Below the pieces are notes generated by a model. The model did not search any database. It saw nothing but the letters and a program-made list of their open reading frames with translations, and had not been told where the DNA came from. 43,672 nucleotides of DNA from Nitrososphaerota archaeon (lineage in GTDB: Archaea > Thermoproteota > Nitrososphaeria > Nitrososphaerales > Nitrosopumilaceae), in the NCBI GenBank assembly GCA_028867275.1, contig JAGWGU010000009.1:1-43672 (forward strand). Direction: 5' to 3'. Below, piece after piece: positions 25,861 through 34,184 of the stretch. Made by a program: the position numbers and the translations under genes. Each line of letters starts with the position of its first letter. Position 1 is the stretch's first letter.

Positions 25861-26205
25861 ATGGTAAAGCCAATAGTATATGGTGCAATAGGTGGAGGAG
25901 CTGCAGTGACTGTTGCAGTCATTGTTCTTTTCGCATTCCACCCTACACAACAATATGCATTGAATGTGGAACCAAGAACTGAAATGGTCATGGGCGTAGG
26001 AAACGTTGTTCGCGTTTATGTACAGAATACAGGTTCGTCACCGCTTACCAACGTCAAAATAGACTATGGTACCACTTCAGATGTCTTGCCAGTCTTAAAT
26101 TCAGGTGAGAAGCAAATGTTGTCCCCACCAGCCGGTACAAAGATGGTAACAGTGACAAACGATCAAGGTATCACAGTGACGAAACCCATCTCAGATTCAA
26201 TGTAA
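25861..26205 (+). CDS. small membrane-anchored extracytoplasmic protein
   Basis: A 114-residue protein with one N-terminal membrane helix (about residues 5-25, GAIGGGAAVTVAVIVLFAF) and an external beta-rich domain with VVRVYVQNTGSSPLTNVKIDYG, resembling a short CARDB-type fold. The open frame runs back to 25741 inside the previous gene, but the ATG at 25861 starts the helix. It may work with the preceding CARDB-like protein. Function is unknown. Confidence 0.68.
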   Translation: MVKPIVYGAIGGGAAVTVAVIVLFAFHPTQQYALNVEPRTEMVMGVGNVVRVYVQNTGSSPLTNVKIDYGTTSDVLPVLNSGEKQMLSPPAGTKMVTVTNDQGITVTKPISDSM

Positions 26206-26302
26206 CAAGAATCTAAAATCATCAACGTATTTTATTATTTAAAAATCTGAAAAAGATGCCTGTGTATTCCCAAAAACACATCAAGAAAAATTTGTCACAC
26301 CA
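26206..26302. other. gap after CARDB-like genes (26206-26536): only a small gene seen
   Basis: The 331-base gap between 26205 and 26537 holds only the 30-codon minus-strand candidate at 26303-26395. The rest is AT-rich with no other structure that I can support. Confidence 0.4.
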
Positions 26303-26395
26303 TCATACCGATTGGACTTTGTTTATGGTGACTTTTTGGTATTCTTCTGGATTTTCTTCTTTTAGTCTTTGAAAATAGACTTCTTCATACGGCAT
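26303..26395 (-). CDS. 30-residue putative small protein
   Basis: The frame encodes a 30-residue acidic, helix-prone peptide (MPYEEVYFQRLKEENPEEYQ at its start). On the minus strand a CTTTAAATA element lies about 27 bases upstream of the ATG, and there is an in-frame stop before it, so start and promoter agree. The codon content looks coding (Glu/Lys/Tyr-rich, no rare runs). There is no homologue I can name. Confidence 0.4.
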   Translation of the reverse strand: MPYEEVYFQRLKEENPEEYQKVTINKVQSV

Positions 26396-26536
26396 TTCAT
26401 CAATTTGCTAAATTTCTATTTAAAGAAAAGATTCACTAATTTTACTAGGTTGGGTCAAATATTTCACAATTCAGGGGCTAGTGCCCAATTATCAAAAATA
26501 ACGGATTTTAACTGAGTGTTATTTATGCATTAATAG

Positions 26537-26791
26537 ATGACAGATGATACTCTAATCAAAAAAATCAAGGAAAAAATAAGCAAGAATGAAAACAAACTAG
26601 GAAAACAGATAAGCGAGGTGGAAAGAATTTGGGAAGATACAGGTCTTGATCCAAAGGATCCATCATATTTGGTTGAAAAGACAATGCGATTTGAGATGGC
26701 CCAGGCAGACATCAACAAGGTTTTCTTGCTATTCAGTGAAACCATCAACGAGTATAAAAAACTCTGTGCTGAACTTGAAAAATCAGAATAG
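26537..26791 (+). CDS. small charged helical protein
   Basis: An 84-residue protein, predicted mostly alpha-helical and rich in Lys/Glu (LIKKIKEKISKNENKLGKQ near the start, NEYKKLCAELEKSE at the end). A central WEDTGLDPKDPSYLVEKT turn separates two helices. No family is recognised. It is divergent from nothing and convergent with the receiver gene at 26887. It is likely a lineage-specific cytosolic protein. Confidence 0.6.
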   Translation: MTDDTLIKKIKEKISKNENKLGKQISEVERIWEDTGLDPKDPSYLVEKTMRFEMAQADINKVFLLFSETINEYKKLCAELEKSE

Positions 26792-26886
26792 ATATCAAGA
26801 CATCAGGCGTAAAATCAGGATTTTATCGAATAACCTTCCTTTGATCAGACTTGGATCCCAGATCGGGATACAAATTTAGTAAATAA

Positions 26887-27297
26887 TCAGTTGAAAAATC
26901 TAATTTGTCCAGTATCTGCTGTAGATTCGATTTCATTTACAATTTTTACCAGATCATTGATGTCAAACGGTTTGTAGACAACAGCAGTAGCTCTAAGATC
27001 CTCTAGTTTCTTGGCAGTATCCTGAGATAGATCCGTTGTAATCATTATCACTATGGCATCAGAGTTCATTTCTCGAATATGACCCAGTGCATACAGCCCA
27101 TCTGCGTCGGGCATGACAACATCTAAAAGTGTAATATCCGGTTTTAGTTTTTCATACAACGTAACAGCTTCATTGCCATTACGCCCTGTTCCAACCACCT
27201 GGAGATTTTTCAATTCCAAGAGTTCAACAAGGAGGGAACGAACATCTGGATTGTCATCTACTACAAGAACAGTTTTCAGTCTCTTACTACCTTCCAC
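26887..27297 (-). CDS. single-domain response regulator (CheY-like)
   Basis: A 136-residue receiver domain with no output domain. The acidic pocket is VVDDNPD, the phosphorylation site Asp59 is in DITLLDVVMPDADG, and Lys109 is in VVYKPFD. It should be phosphorylated by a sensor kinase and act by protein contact. No kinase is adjacent. It is divergent from the TrmB-like regulator gene at 27488 across a 190-base gap. Confidence 0.88.
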   Translation of the reverse strand: MEGSKRLKTVLVVDDNPDVRSLLVELLELKNLQVVGTGRNGNEAVTLYEKLKPDITLLDVVMPDADGLYALGHIREMNSDAIVIMITTDLSQDTAKKLEDLRATAVVYKPFDINDLVKIVNEIESTADTGQIRFFN

Positions 27298-27487
27298 TTG
27301 TCAAATACATCATATTCCCTATTTAAGGCATTTTTCCATGATATGTTCACTGTTTACAGGGAATCAGATCCAAAACACCGCGAGTCTTACACTACAATAA
27401 CAAGTTACACACATTTATTGGGAAAATATGAATGAAATTCACCAAAATCGATATAAAGAACTCTTGTTGACAAATAGGTAGAAATCC

Positions 27488-28441
27488 ATGAAGACAGTTA
27501 CTGAAAAACAGATAGAGCCAACGGGCTCATTTGTGGTCTCAAATGACAATTCCAAAATTCTAGCACAGTTAACTGAAGTATTATCGGTTTTATCAAAAAA
27601 TGATGCTCTTACAATATTTCTCATGGCAAATGAAGGAATCAAGTCAGAGTTGGACACACCAACAAAAATAGGCTTGACAAAGAAGCAGTACTACACCAGA
27701 CTAAAACAATTGGTAGATTTGGGTTTGATTACCAAAAACAATGAATCATACATCCAGACAGCATTTGGAAAAGTTGTTTACCAAAAACACATCATAGGCC
27801 TGACAAACAACATCAAGAATTCAAAATACTTGCAGATGGTTGATGTACTAAAGGCGGATCCAAAATTCAATGATAAAGACATCATGGAGTTTATGTCAAA
27901 AGTTGAACCACAGGTTAGTTCGGATTTGCAAAACTCTCCCAAGAAAATTTCGATTATTGCATCATATGAAGACATGGTAAGAAAAGCTTTAGAGATCATA
28001 GAATTTGCTCAAAACGAGATATGTTTAGTCACAAGATTCCAAAATGATCTTATCATCAATGCCATCTTAAAGAAAGCATCCATGGGAGTCAGTGTTAGAG
28101 CTCTTGCAGACATTGATCTTGTAGAACAATACTTTGGAAATGAAAAAGAAATTAAAAAGGATAAGAACCAAAATGAACGTGTCAACGTGGTCTCAAATCC
28201 ATTTTATCCTTCAAAAATAGAAAGAAGATATGTCAAGACACCATTTTCCATCATAATAGTAGACAATAAACATTTAGGATTTGAGATAACAGATGTAAGC
28301 GAACCAAAGAAATTCAAGATGAGTTTGTACATAGAAGACGAAAGCATTTCGTCACATTTTGCAACAATCTTTGATGACTTGTGGAAGAAGTCAAGTGCAA
28401 CCCCACCTAAAATAGTCACAAAGTCTGTGTCTAGAAACTAG
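27488..28441 (+). CDS. winged-helix regulator with TrmB/PLD-like C-terminal domain
   Basis: A 317-residue regulator. The N-terminal part (about residues 25-105) is a wHTH: LTEVLSVLSKNDALTIFLMANEGI...TKIGLTKKQYYTRLKQLVDLGLITKNNESYIQTAFGK. The C-terminal part (about 150-300), with ISIIASYEDMVRKALEIIEFAQNEICLVTRFQNDLIINAIL and SIIIVDNKHLGFEI, resembles the sensor domain of TrmB-like or phospholipase-D-like regulators. Its effector is unknown. It stops one base before the convergent UbiA gene. Confidence 0.7.
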   Translation: MKTVTEKQIEPTGSFVVSNDNSKILAQLTEVLSVLSKNDALTIFLMANEGIKSELDTPTKIGLTKKQYYTRLKQLVDLGLITKNNESYIQTAFGKVVYQKHIIGLTNNIKNSKYLQMVDVLKADPKFNDKDIMEFMSKVEPQVSSDLQNSPKKISIIASYEDMVRKALEIIEFAQNEICLVTRFQNDLIINAILKKASMGVSVRALADIDLVEQYFGNEKEIKKDKNQNERVNVVSNPFYPSKIERRYVKTPFSIIIVDNKHLGFEITDVSEPKKFKMSLYIEDESISSHFATIFDDLWKKSSATPPKIVTKSVSRN

Positions 28442-28442
28442 T

Positions 28443-29369
28443 TCACACAGGCAAGAACACATTCAAGAGTATGCCTGCAAACATTGACAATTGAATAGTA
28501 AAAACACTTATTCTTATGGCTGATCTGGTCTGAGAAATTTTTTTCTTGTCATCATATTGTTTTGATAATTTTTTTACCCTCAAGATGAGTGAGGCACAAA
28601 TTGCCAGCCCCAACAGTACCCCAACCACGTGCAACCCAAAAAAGAGATAATCGACAATCAGTATGACAGAAATTGAAGATATTGCAGACATGATAATTAA
28701 AAATGCTTTATCGATTCCCAACACAATAGGAATTGTTCTTCTACCGCCTTTTTTATCGCCAGACATGTCACCAATATCTCCAAGAGGTCCATTAATGAAA
28801 TACATGAAAAATAAAATTATTGATGAAGATATGCCAACATAAGATATGTTTTGAACTGCTAGTGCGCCCATAAATGAGGCCATGAATCCGCCAGCTGAAG
28901 TAATAACAGTTTTTACTACAAACATATTTTTGAGATGTGTTACTGGATGAGAATAGGCCATAGCAAGCCCTACACATACCAACGAAGCAACACCAGTAGG
29001 CAGATTAATTGAAAAGGCAAGAGATATTGCAATTGCAAAGAAGCCAATTGTAGAATACAATATTTGACGATAGCTTATCGTTTTGGAATTGCGTGAATTG
29101 TTGCGATTGTTTACTTTATCAATTTCATAATCAGTAAGATCATTATAGAGATATGTAGCGAGGGCAAGAAAATACACTGAAACTGCAAGTCGTCCAAGTA
29201 CCAGAAAATCAGGAATCTGAATCCCAGAGGAGATAAGAAATGTCCCAATAGAAGCTAGTGCAAAAGCATAGACCAGCGTTCTTGATTTCACAAGGACAAA
29301 AAGCGTTGACAGAGACATGGAAATCTGCATTGACAATTCAGGCTTGTTGGGTTTAGAGACTAGAGCCAT
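28443..29369 (-). CDS. UbiA family prenyltransferase
   Basis: A 308-residue integral membrane prenyltransferase with about nine hydrophobic segments. The two aspartate-rich motifs are N76-D77-x2-D80-x3-D84 (YNDLTDYEID) and D198-x2-D201-x3-D205 (GDIGDMSGDKK); they bind Mg2+ and the prenyl diphosphate. Archaeal members make digeranylgeranylglyceryl phosphate lipids or respiratory quinones, and which one applies is not clear. A TTG at 29390 would add seven residues, but the TATA box at 29401 and a GGAGGG site 9-14 bases before ATG 29369 favour the ATG. Confidence 0.87.
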   Translation of the reverse strand: MALVSKPNKPELSMQISMSLSTLFVLVKSRTLVYAFALASIGTFLISSGIQIPDFLVLGRLAVSVYFLALATYLYNDLTDYEIDKVNNRNNSRNSKTISYRQILYSTIGFFAIAISLAFSINLPTGVASLVCVGLAMAYSHPVTHLKNMFVVKTVITSAGGFMASFMGALAVQNISYVGISSSIILFFMYFINGPLGDIGDMSGDKKGGRRTIPIVLGIDKAFLIIMSAISSISVILIVDYLFFGLHVVGVLLGLAICASLILRVKKLSKQYDDKKKISQTRSAIRISVFTIQLSMFAGILLNVFLPV

Positions 29370-29377
29370 GTTCCAGT

Positions 29378-29383
29378 CCCTCC
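29378..29383 (-). promoter_or_regulatory. Shine-Dalgarno site for UbiA gene
   Basis: GGAGGG on the minus strand lies about nine bases before the ATG at 29369 and decides the start over the upstream TTG. Confidence 0.45.
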
Positions 29384-29400
29384 ATTCCAATTGATTTCCC

Positions 29401-29409
29401 GTTTTATAG
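29401..29409 (-). promoter_or_regulatory. TATA box for UbiA gene
   Basis: CTATAAAAC on the minus strand predicts transcription from about 29380. The interval 29410-29686 to its right is very AT-rich and shows no gene. Confidence 0.45.
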
Positions 29410-29668
29410 TAAAACAGTGATTAAAATTCTCCATATATGGATAATAATACCACTAGATTATAACTTTTTAGATAATTGGTCTTAAAATTAGAAAATAATA
29501 TATCATTATCTTCAATTTTCATGAAATTTTGTAATATTTGAAAAATTACATCACATACAATAACAAAATGAATATACCGATCAAATTACAAAAACAAGAC
29601 CTGTTTTTGAGCAAAAATTTATGAAAACAACAGACTGTATATCAATACAAAAGACTAAAATGCATTTT

Positions 29669-29718
29669 TGGGAACCCCCAACTTGATTGAATTTCAAATT
29701 ATACCGTAATGGTTCCCA
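29669..29718. repeat. 8-base inverted repeat bracketing the S-layer-like start
   Basis: TGGGAACC (29669-29676) and GGTTCCCA (29711-29718) are perfect complements 34 bases apart. The TTG start at 29687 lies in the loop. In RNA it could form a stem that hides the start; as DNA it could be a split operator. Confidence 0.4.
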
Positions 29719-31183
29719 GAAAATGAATTGCATACTATTTGCCATCATACTTGTTACAGGCAGCATAATTTTTCCACATAGCATAATGTCAGCAAATGCA
29801 ATGACACCATTAATTCCAAAAATAGAGCCAACGGAACATATTTCATCAAACCCCAATCTTTATGTCTCTGCAGAAAATCCTTTGTTTAAAAATTATTTTG
29901 CAGGACCACAGGTAATAGAAGTCATAGTAGTAGATCCAGACATAAACAGATTAGATCAAGCGTATGGAGAACCAGTTGTAACTGTCAATGGTAAAAGATT
30001 GAGGATGGCTCAGGTCACAGATGGTAGCTGGCATGCATATTTTGCAGACATGAAGCAAGCACAATATGCAGATGCAACTCAGACAAGTAATTCTGGAAAG
30101 GGTTTGGATTTCGGACAGTTCTGTTCAAGTGATTCTTCTATGGCAACAGGAGTTGACTTTACAGAAACACAAGGAATTGCAGTAGCAAGACACTTTAGTG
30201 GAGCTTCAAACGGAACCCAACCACTTGGAACATGTTCATCCACAAACATTGGTGGTGTGACAAATATCATAGGCGGTACTCTTCTAAATCATGTTGTAAG
30301 ACAAAATGGAACACTGAACGGTCAAGCACCTAGCTTCAGACTTGGGCAGATTGCAAGCAATAATATGGCATTTTCTAACGCTTGGCCAATAATTCAACTA
30401 TTTGATTTTTCGGGATTTCCAGAAACAGTCACAATTCAATATCAGAAAGCAGGCGGAGTCCAGTCAGTTGATCTTATTTTTGATAGGATTCCAACGAAAT
30501 TCATAAGGCCAGTAGTTGTTAGACCAGACTATCCACAAGGAGCACAGGTTCAAGCAGATCTGATTGATCCGCAACTTAACATTGACCCAACAGATGAAGA
30601 TTCCTGGACGTGGGGTACTGCGATAAAGAACAATACACTATTTTATCAAGCATTTGATAGGAATGGAAATCCTGACGCAGATGGAACAAGTGCGATGCAA
30701 AATGTTATTGGTAATCTTACTACTTTTATGTTCAACCACAATGGCAAATTAACACTAGATCCTCGCCCGCAGGGTGTGAACGTTGGAGAGTTTCAGAATA
30801 ATGGGATACAGAAATTATTCAAAGGTAGTAATGGGTTTTTTAGGACTCTATCAATCAATGGACTCTCCATCCCAATAACATTATTGGAGATTCAGCCAAA
30901 CGTAGGAATTTTGGCATGTTATGATAGTGGTGGTATTGCAGATATTAAGATACTAGACAATGCCAAAAGAGACACATCAATCATAGCAAAATATAATGAT
31001 ATATCATATAGCGTAATAGTAAAATTCCACACAGCAACTCTGACAATGGACACACCAGAAGTAAATACACATGTCAATCCAAGTCCGTCATTAAAACAAG
31101 CAGTATCAATTCACACGAGCATGGAATCAGTCTTTTTCTCACTTCTCAAATTAGCTGTTGTAAAAAGTCTATTATTATATTGA
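29687..31183 (+). CDS. short S-layer-protein-like surface protein (N-terminal part only)
   Basis: A 498-residue secreted protein resembling, from memory, the N-terminal part of the very large thaumarchaeal S-layer proteins: GPQVIEVIVVDPDINRLDQ, YGEPVVTVNGKRLRMAQVTDG, ATQTSNSGKGLDFG, and the later NIDPTDEDSWTWG and MMFNHNGKLT-like blocks. A signal peptide covers about residues 10-38. Known S-layer proteins are several times longer; here the similarity fades after about residue 455 and the chain ends in a hydrophobic stretch (VFFSLLKLAVVKSLLLY). It may be a truncated paralogue or a specialised minor surface protein. Start is TTG; ATG at 29723 is an alternative. Confidence 0.65.
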   Translation: MNFKLYRNGSQKMNCILFAIILVTGSIIFPHSIMSANAMTPLIPKIEPTEHISSNPNLYVSAENPLFKNYFAGPQVIEVIVVDPDINRLDQAYGEPVVTVNGKRLRMAQVTDGSWHAYFADMKQAQYADATQTSNSGKGLDFGQFCSSDSSMATGVDFTETQGIAVARHFSGASNGTQPLGTCSSTNIGGVTNIIGGTLLNHVVRQNGTLNGQAPSFRLGQIASNNMAFSNAWPIIQLFDFSGFPETVTIQYQKAGGVQSVDLIFDRIPTKFIRPVVVRPDYPQGAQVQADLIDPQLNIDPTDEDSWTWGTAIKNNTLFYQAFDRNGNPDADGTSAMQNVIGNLTTFMFNHNGKLTLDPRPQGVNVGEFQNNGIQKLFKGSNGFFRTLSINGLSIPITLLEIQPNVGILACYDSGGIADIKILDNAKRDTSIIAKYNDISYSVIVKFHTATLTMDTPEVNTHVNPSPSLKQAVSIHTSMESVFFSLLKLAVVKSLLLY

Positions 31184-31243
31184 TTCACGGTTGATATAAA
31201 ATAACATCAGCAATCCCAACATCGTTTCAAATCACAATCACAT

Positions 31244-31615
31244 TCAAATCTTGATACCGATTACAACAGGTGTACCTTTTCTGTATACAGATAGGCCTAT
31301 GAGTTTTGCCATCAGACCATATTTTTTCTTGCGAAGTTTTATTGCTTGAGAGGATTCAGATTCGTTTGCAAAATATGCTGTTGCATCAACCCAGTCTCCC
31401 ATGGGCTTGCCTTTTATGTTTGAAGGCACAATGCGAACATTCTTGCTATGGTTCAGACGCTTGACTTTTCCAGTAGTGGATGGCGTTGTAACATAGATTA
31501 TTCCATTATCAATAACAAACCAGACAGGTGTTCTTACTGGTTGACCATTTTTTCTATACGTTTCAAGATTAAGATATTTTGCATCTAGAAATGGAGTTAT
31601 CATACCAGAAGACAT
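31244..31615 (-). CDS. PPOX-class putative F420-dependent oxidoreductase (Rv2061-like)
   Basis: A 123-residue split-barrel flavin/deazaflavin-binding protein of the pyridoxamine-phosphate-oxidase superfamily. The start region DAKYLNLETYRKNGQPVRTPVWFVI and GKVKRLNHSKNVRIVPSNIKGKPMGDWV match the small F420-binding subgroup typified by Rv2061. It probably uses reduced F420 to reduce an unknown substrate. The ATG at 31615 lies about 25 bases after a TATA-like element (CTTAGCATAAAACC read on the other strand), which is preferred over the TTG at 31621. F420 would come from the cofG/cofH pathway encoded at 9-11 kb. Confidence 0.78.
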   Translation of the reverse strand: MSSGMITPFLDAKYLNLETYRKNGQPVRTPVWFVIDNGIIYVTTPSTTGKVKRLNHSKNVRIVPSNIKGKPMGDWVDATAYFANESESSQAIKLRKKKYGLMAKLIGLSVYRKGTPVVIGIKI

Positions 31616-31750
31616 TCTCAAAAATACTTAGCATAAAACCAGATTAAAAGATGGCGATAAAGAGACACCATACAATTTTGAAATAATCATATGAGATCAG
31701 TGCGGTCTGGTTTATTCCAACAACGTATTTGAAGTACATTAAACCGTGTA

Positions 31751-32290
31751 CTATTTTTTCACAATGGGGTAAAACCTGAAAATCAATAACAGTAAAAATC
31801 CTACTGCCATTGCAGACATTGATATTGGAAATTCGGGTATTATGCTAGTTCCTTGAATTTCAACAGTATGTGCGTTGGCAGCAACCGTAAAACCCATTAT
31901 TGTAGAATGACCAGATGTAGCAAGTTCATATTTTTCATTCTGCCCATCCACATAGAGTACAAAGTTGTTGCCATCTGCAGAAATAATTGCTTGTGGAATG
32001 TATACCCACATGGTATCAACCTCAGTCATATTTTTCAGAGATATCTGTACAGAGTTATGTTCTGGAACAAGCAAAATGTCAGAAGCTACTGCGCTAGTTG
32101 TATGAAATCCATAGTATATTGGATATGTCTTGTTGTCAACTTGGAGATTGTATGTGTTCCCAAATACTGAAACAGGATTACTCACCATGGCATGAATCAT
32201 GCCTGGAGTGAGTACATTGTCTGCACTTGCAGAGACAAAACCAATTGAGGATATCAACACAATACAGACTAGCACGCTTGTTTTTTCCAT
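31751..32290 (-). CDS. secreted protein with PEF-CTERM-like anchor
   Basis: A 179-residue exported protein. A signal peptide covers about residues 1-22 (ending ASA), a beta-rich domain follows, and the C-terminus has the archaeal sorting pattern: PEFP, a hydrophobic helix, then basic residues (about 151-179). PEF(G)-CTERM tails are processed by archaeosortases, which swap them for a lipid-type anchor. No archaeosortase gene is in the window. A TATA-like element lies about 25 bases before the ATG. Function is unknown. Confidence 0.72.
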   Translation of the reverse strand: MEKTSVLVCIVLISSIGFVSASADNVLTPGMIHAMVSNPVSVFGNTYNLQVDNKTYPIYYGFHTTSAVASDILLVPEHNSVQISLKNMTEVDTMWVYIPQAIISADGNNFVLYVDGQNEKYELATSGHSTIMGFTVAANAHTVEIQGTSIIPEFPISMSAMAVGFLLLLIFRFYPIVKK

Positions 32291-32474
32291 ATATCCAAGT
32301 CAGTTTCTGGAATATAATAGACCACTCATAAATATCAGACTTGAAAAACAAGCATTACTGCAATGAGAATCAGCACAAACCAGCAATATCAGTAAGACAA
32401 TCATCACAAGTCATAAAAACGCACTAGGAATGTGTTACAAAATTCTTGCTATCAACTTTTTCTTCATGAAATTA

Positions 32475-34172
32475 CTATAATTTGTTGCTAGTTGGGATAC
32501 TAAAGTAAAATGAAGTCCCCTTTCCTTCCTCGCTTTCAAACCAGATTTTTCCTCCAAGCGCATCTACAATTCCTTTACAGATTACCAGTCCAAGGCCAGT
32601 ACCACCATGTTTTCTTTTAAGTGAAGTATCAATCTGATAGAATTTTTTGAATAGGTATGGTTGTTTATCTTTGGGAATTCCAGCACCGTTATCTTTTACA
32701 TAGAATACAGCCTTATCAGAGTCCTGCTGCATGCCAATTTCTATTCTGCCACATTTTTCTGGAACAAAATCAATGGAATTTCTTATTAAATTACCAAACA
32801 CCTGAGTCAATCTGCTCTTGTCACCATAAACTGTCAAATCATCTGTTGTGGAATTGACAAATTCTATCTTTTTATCCTGCATCATAGGAGAAAACATGTC
32901 AACCATTTCTTGCATGAATATTCTTCCGGAAAAATTTTCCTTGTCAAACTTCATCTTCTGTAGATCAAGTTTTTGAGTATCAAGCATGTCACCAATTAAG
33001 CGGTCTAGCTTAATCGAGCTTTCATGGATTCTACTTATTGCATCATCCTGTTCTGCATTAAGAGTTCCCAAAAATCCAGGCTCTCTTAACATTTCACTAT
33101 ATCCATTTATTGTGACAAGAGGCGTTTTTAATTCATGAGTGACCATTGCAGTGAATTCCTCTTTTTTAATGTCTGCCTCCCGTAGTTTTTCCATGAGAAT
33201 TGTCTTTTGTCGGGTTAATCGGTATACATAGAATCCAGAGATGATCAGTATCACCACTATGACAAGGACGTAAACAAATAGCATGTCCTGAGTTGCGATT
33301 TCAGTATAATATGCATCCCCATATGGTTGGACTAGTAATACCACCCACGTATTTCCCAGTATCTTAAGTGGAGTATAGGCAATCAACATTTTTTCATTGT
33401 TGATCATTTCCACACTTGTTCCTTCTTTCCCATTTCGTGCATTCATGTAACCCTCAAGGTTTTCAAACTGTGATGCAGATACATGATTTTTATTGGAATC
33501 TGCTACAACATTGCCGTGTTGATCAAGATAGATGAGCCTACCGTTATTGCCAAGATCAATTAGATTTAATGAATCATCCATAGATTGTAGATTCAGGGCG
33601 CCCACCCAAAGCCCTATGAACGAACCATTCGTTTTAGAATAAACAGGCGTTGCAATTGATACTACGCGGTGTTTGTTATTGTCAGAAACATACACTTCAC
33701 TGATGTACTGATTATGCGTTGACATGACTCCTTTGTAATAATCCCTGTAAGAAAAATTATTTTTTGTCAGATTTAGCTGTTGTACATATGGTTCAAGAAA
33801 ATACATTTTACCATCGGGCAACAAGAAGAAGACATAGTCCAGATCTTTGCAATTTGCCAATAAACGGGTTGCAATTTCCCTTTTCTCTGGCTCAACATCA
33901 TTTGGTATTCCATGTAGTTTTTCGTCGACAAGTTCGGCATTTTTTATCGTACCAAATACAGGAGAATTTGAGGTGGTGTTCATTATAGTTGCAATTGTTT
34001 TTATTCTAACATGTGCGTCGTCTGCCAAGATCCTGACTTGATTCATTTTGTATCTCATAATTTGTTCAGTCTGATTTTGAACAATAAGTTCTGTCAAGTA
34101 AATGCTGGATCCAATAATCAATATTCCAGCAGAGGATAAAATTATGATCATTTTTACCATGGATTTATCCAA
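32475..34172 (-). CDS. membrane sensor histidine kinase with Cache sensor
   Basis: A 565-residue sensor kinase. TM1 is at about residues 8-27, an extracytoplasmic dCache-like sensor at about 30-295 (LDYVFFLLPDGKMYFLEPY, FSYRDYYKGV, TPVYSKTNGSFIGLWVGAL), and TM2 at about 298-318. The cytoplasmic part has the phospho-acceptor His346 in MVTHELKTPL, the N-box FGNLIRNSIDFVPE, G1 DNGAGIP and G2 KHGGTGLGLVICKG. There is no HAMP domain. It starts 12 bases after the matrixin gene and is the last gene of the receiver-matrixin-kinase operon. It is paralogous to the kinase at 37909. Confidence 0.92.
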   Translation of the reverse strand: MDKSMVKMIIILSSAGILIIGSSIYLTELIVQNQTEQIMRYKMNQVRILADDAHVRIKTIATIMNTTSNSPVFGTIKNAELVDEKLHGIPNDVEPEKREIATRLLANCKDLDYVFFLLPDGKMYFLEPYVQQLNLTKNNFSYRDYYKGVMSTHNQYISEVYVSDNNKHRVVSIATPVYSKTNGSFIGLWVGALNLQSMDDSLNLIDLGNNGRLIYLDQHGNVVADSNKNHVSASQFENLEGYMNARNGKEGTSVEMINNEKMLIAYTPLKILGNTWVVLLVQPYGDAYYTEIATQDMLFVYVLVIVVILIISGFYVYRLTRQKTILMEKLREADIKKEEFTAMVTHELKTPLVTINGYSEMLREPGFLGTLNAEQDDAISRIHESSIKLDRLIGDMLDTQKLDLQKMKFDKENFSGRIFMQEMVDMFSPMMQDKKIEFVNSTTDDLTVYGDKSRLTQVFGNLIRNSIDFVPEKCGRIEIGMQQDSDKAVFYVKDNGAGIPKDKQPYLFKKFYQIDTSLKRKHGGTGLGLVICKGIVDALGGKIWFESEEGKGTSFYFSIPTSNKL

Positions 34173-34184
34173 GTATGATCATAC

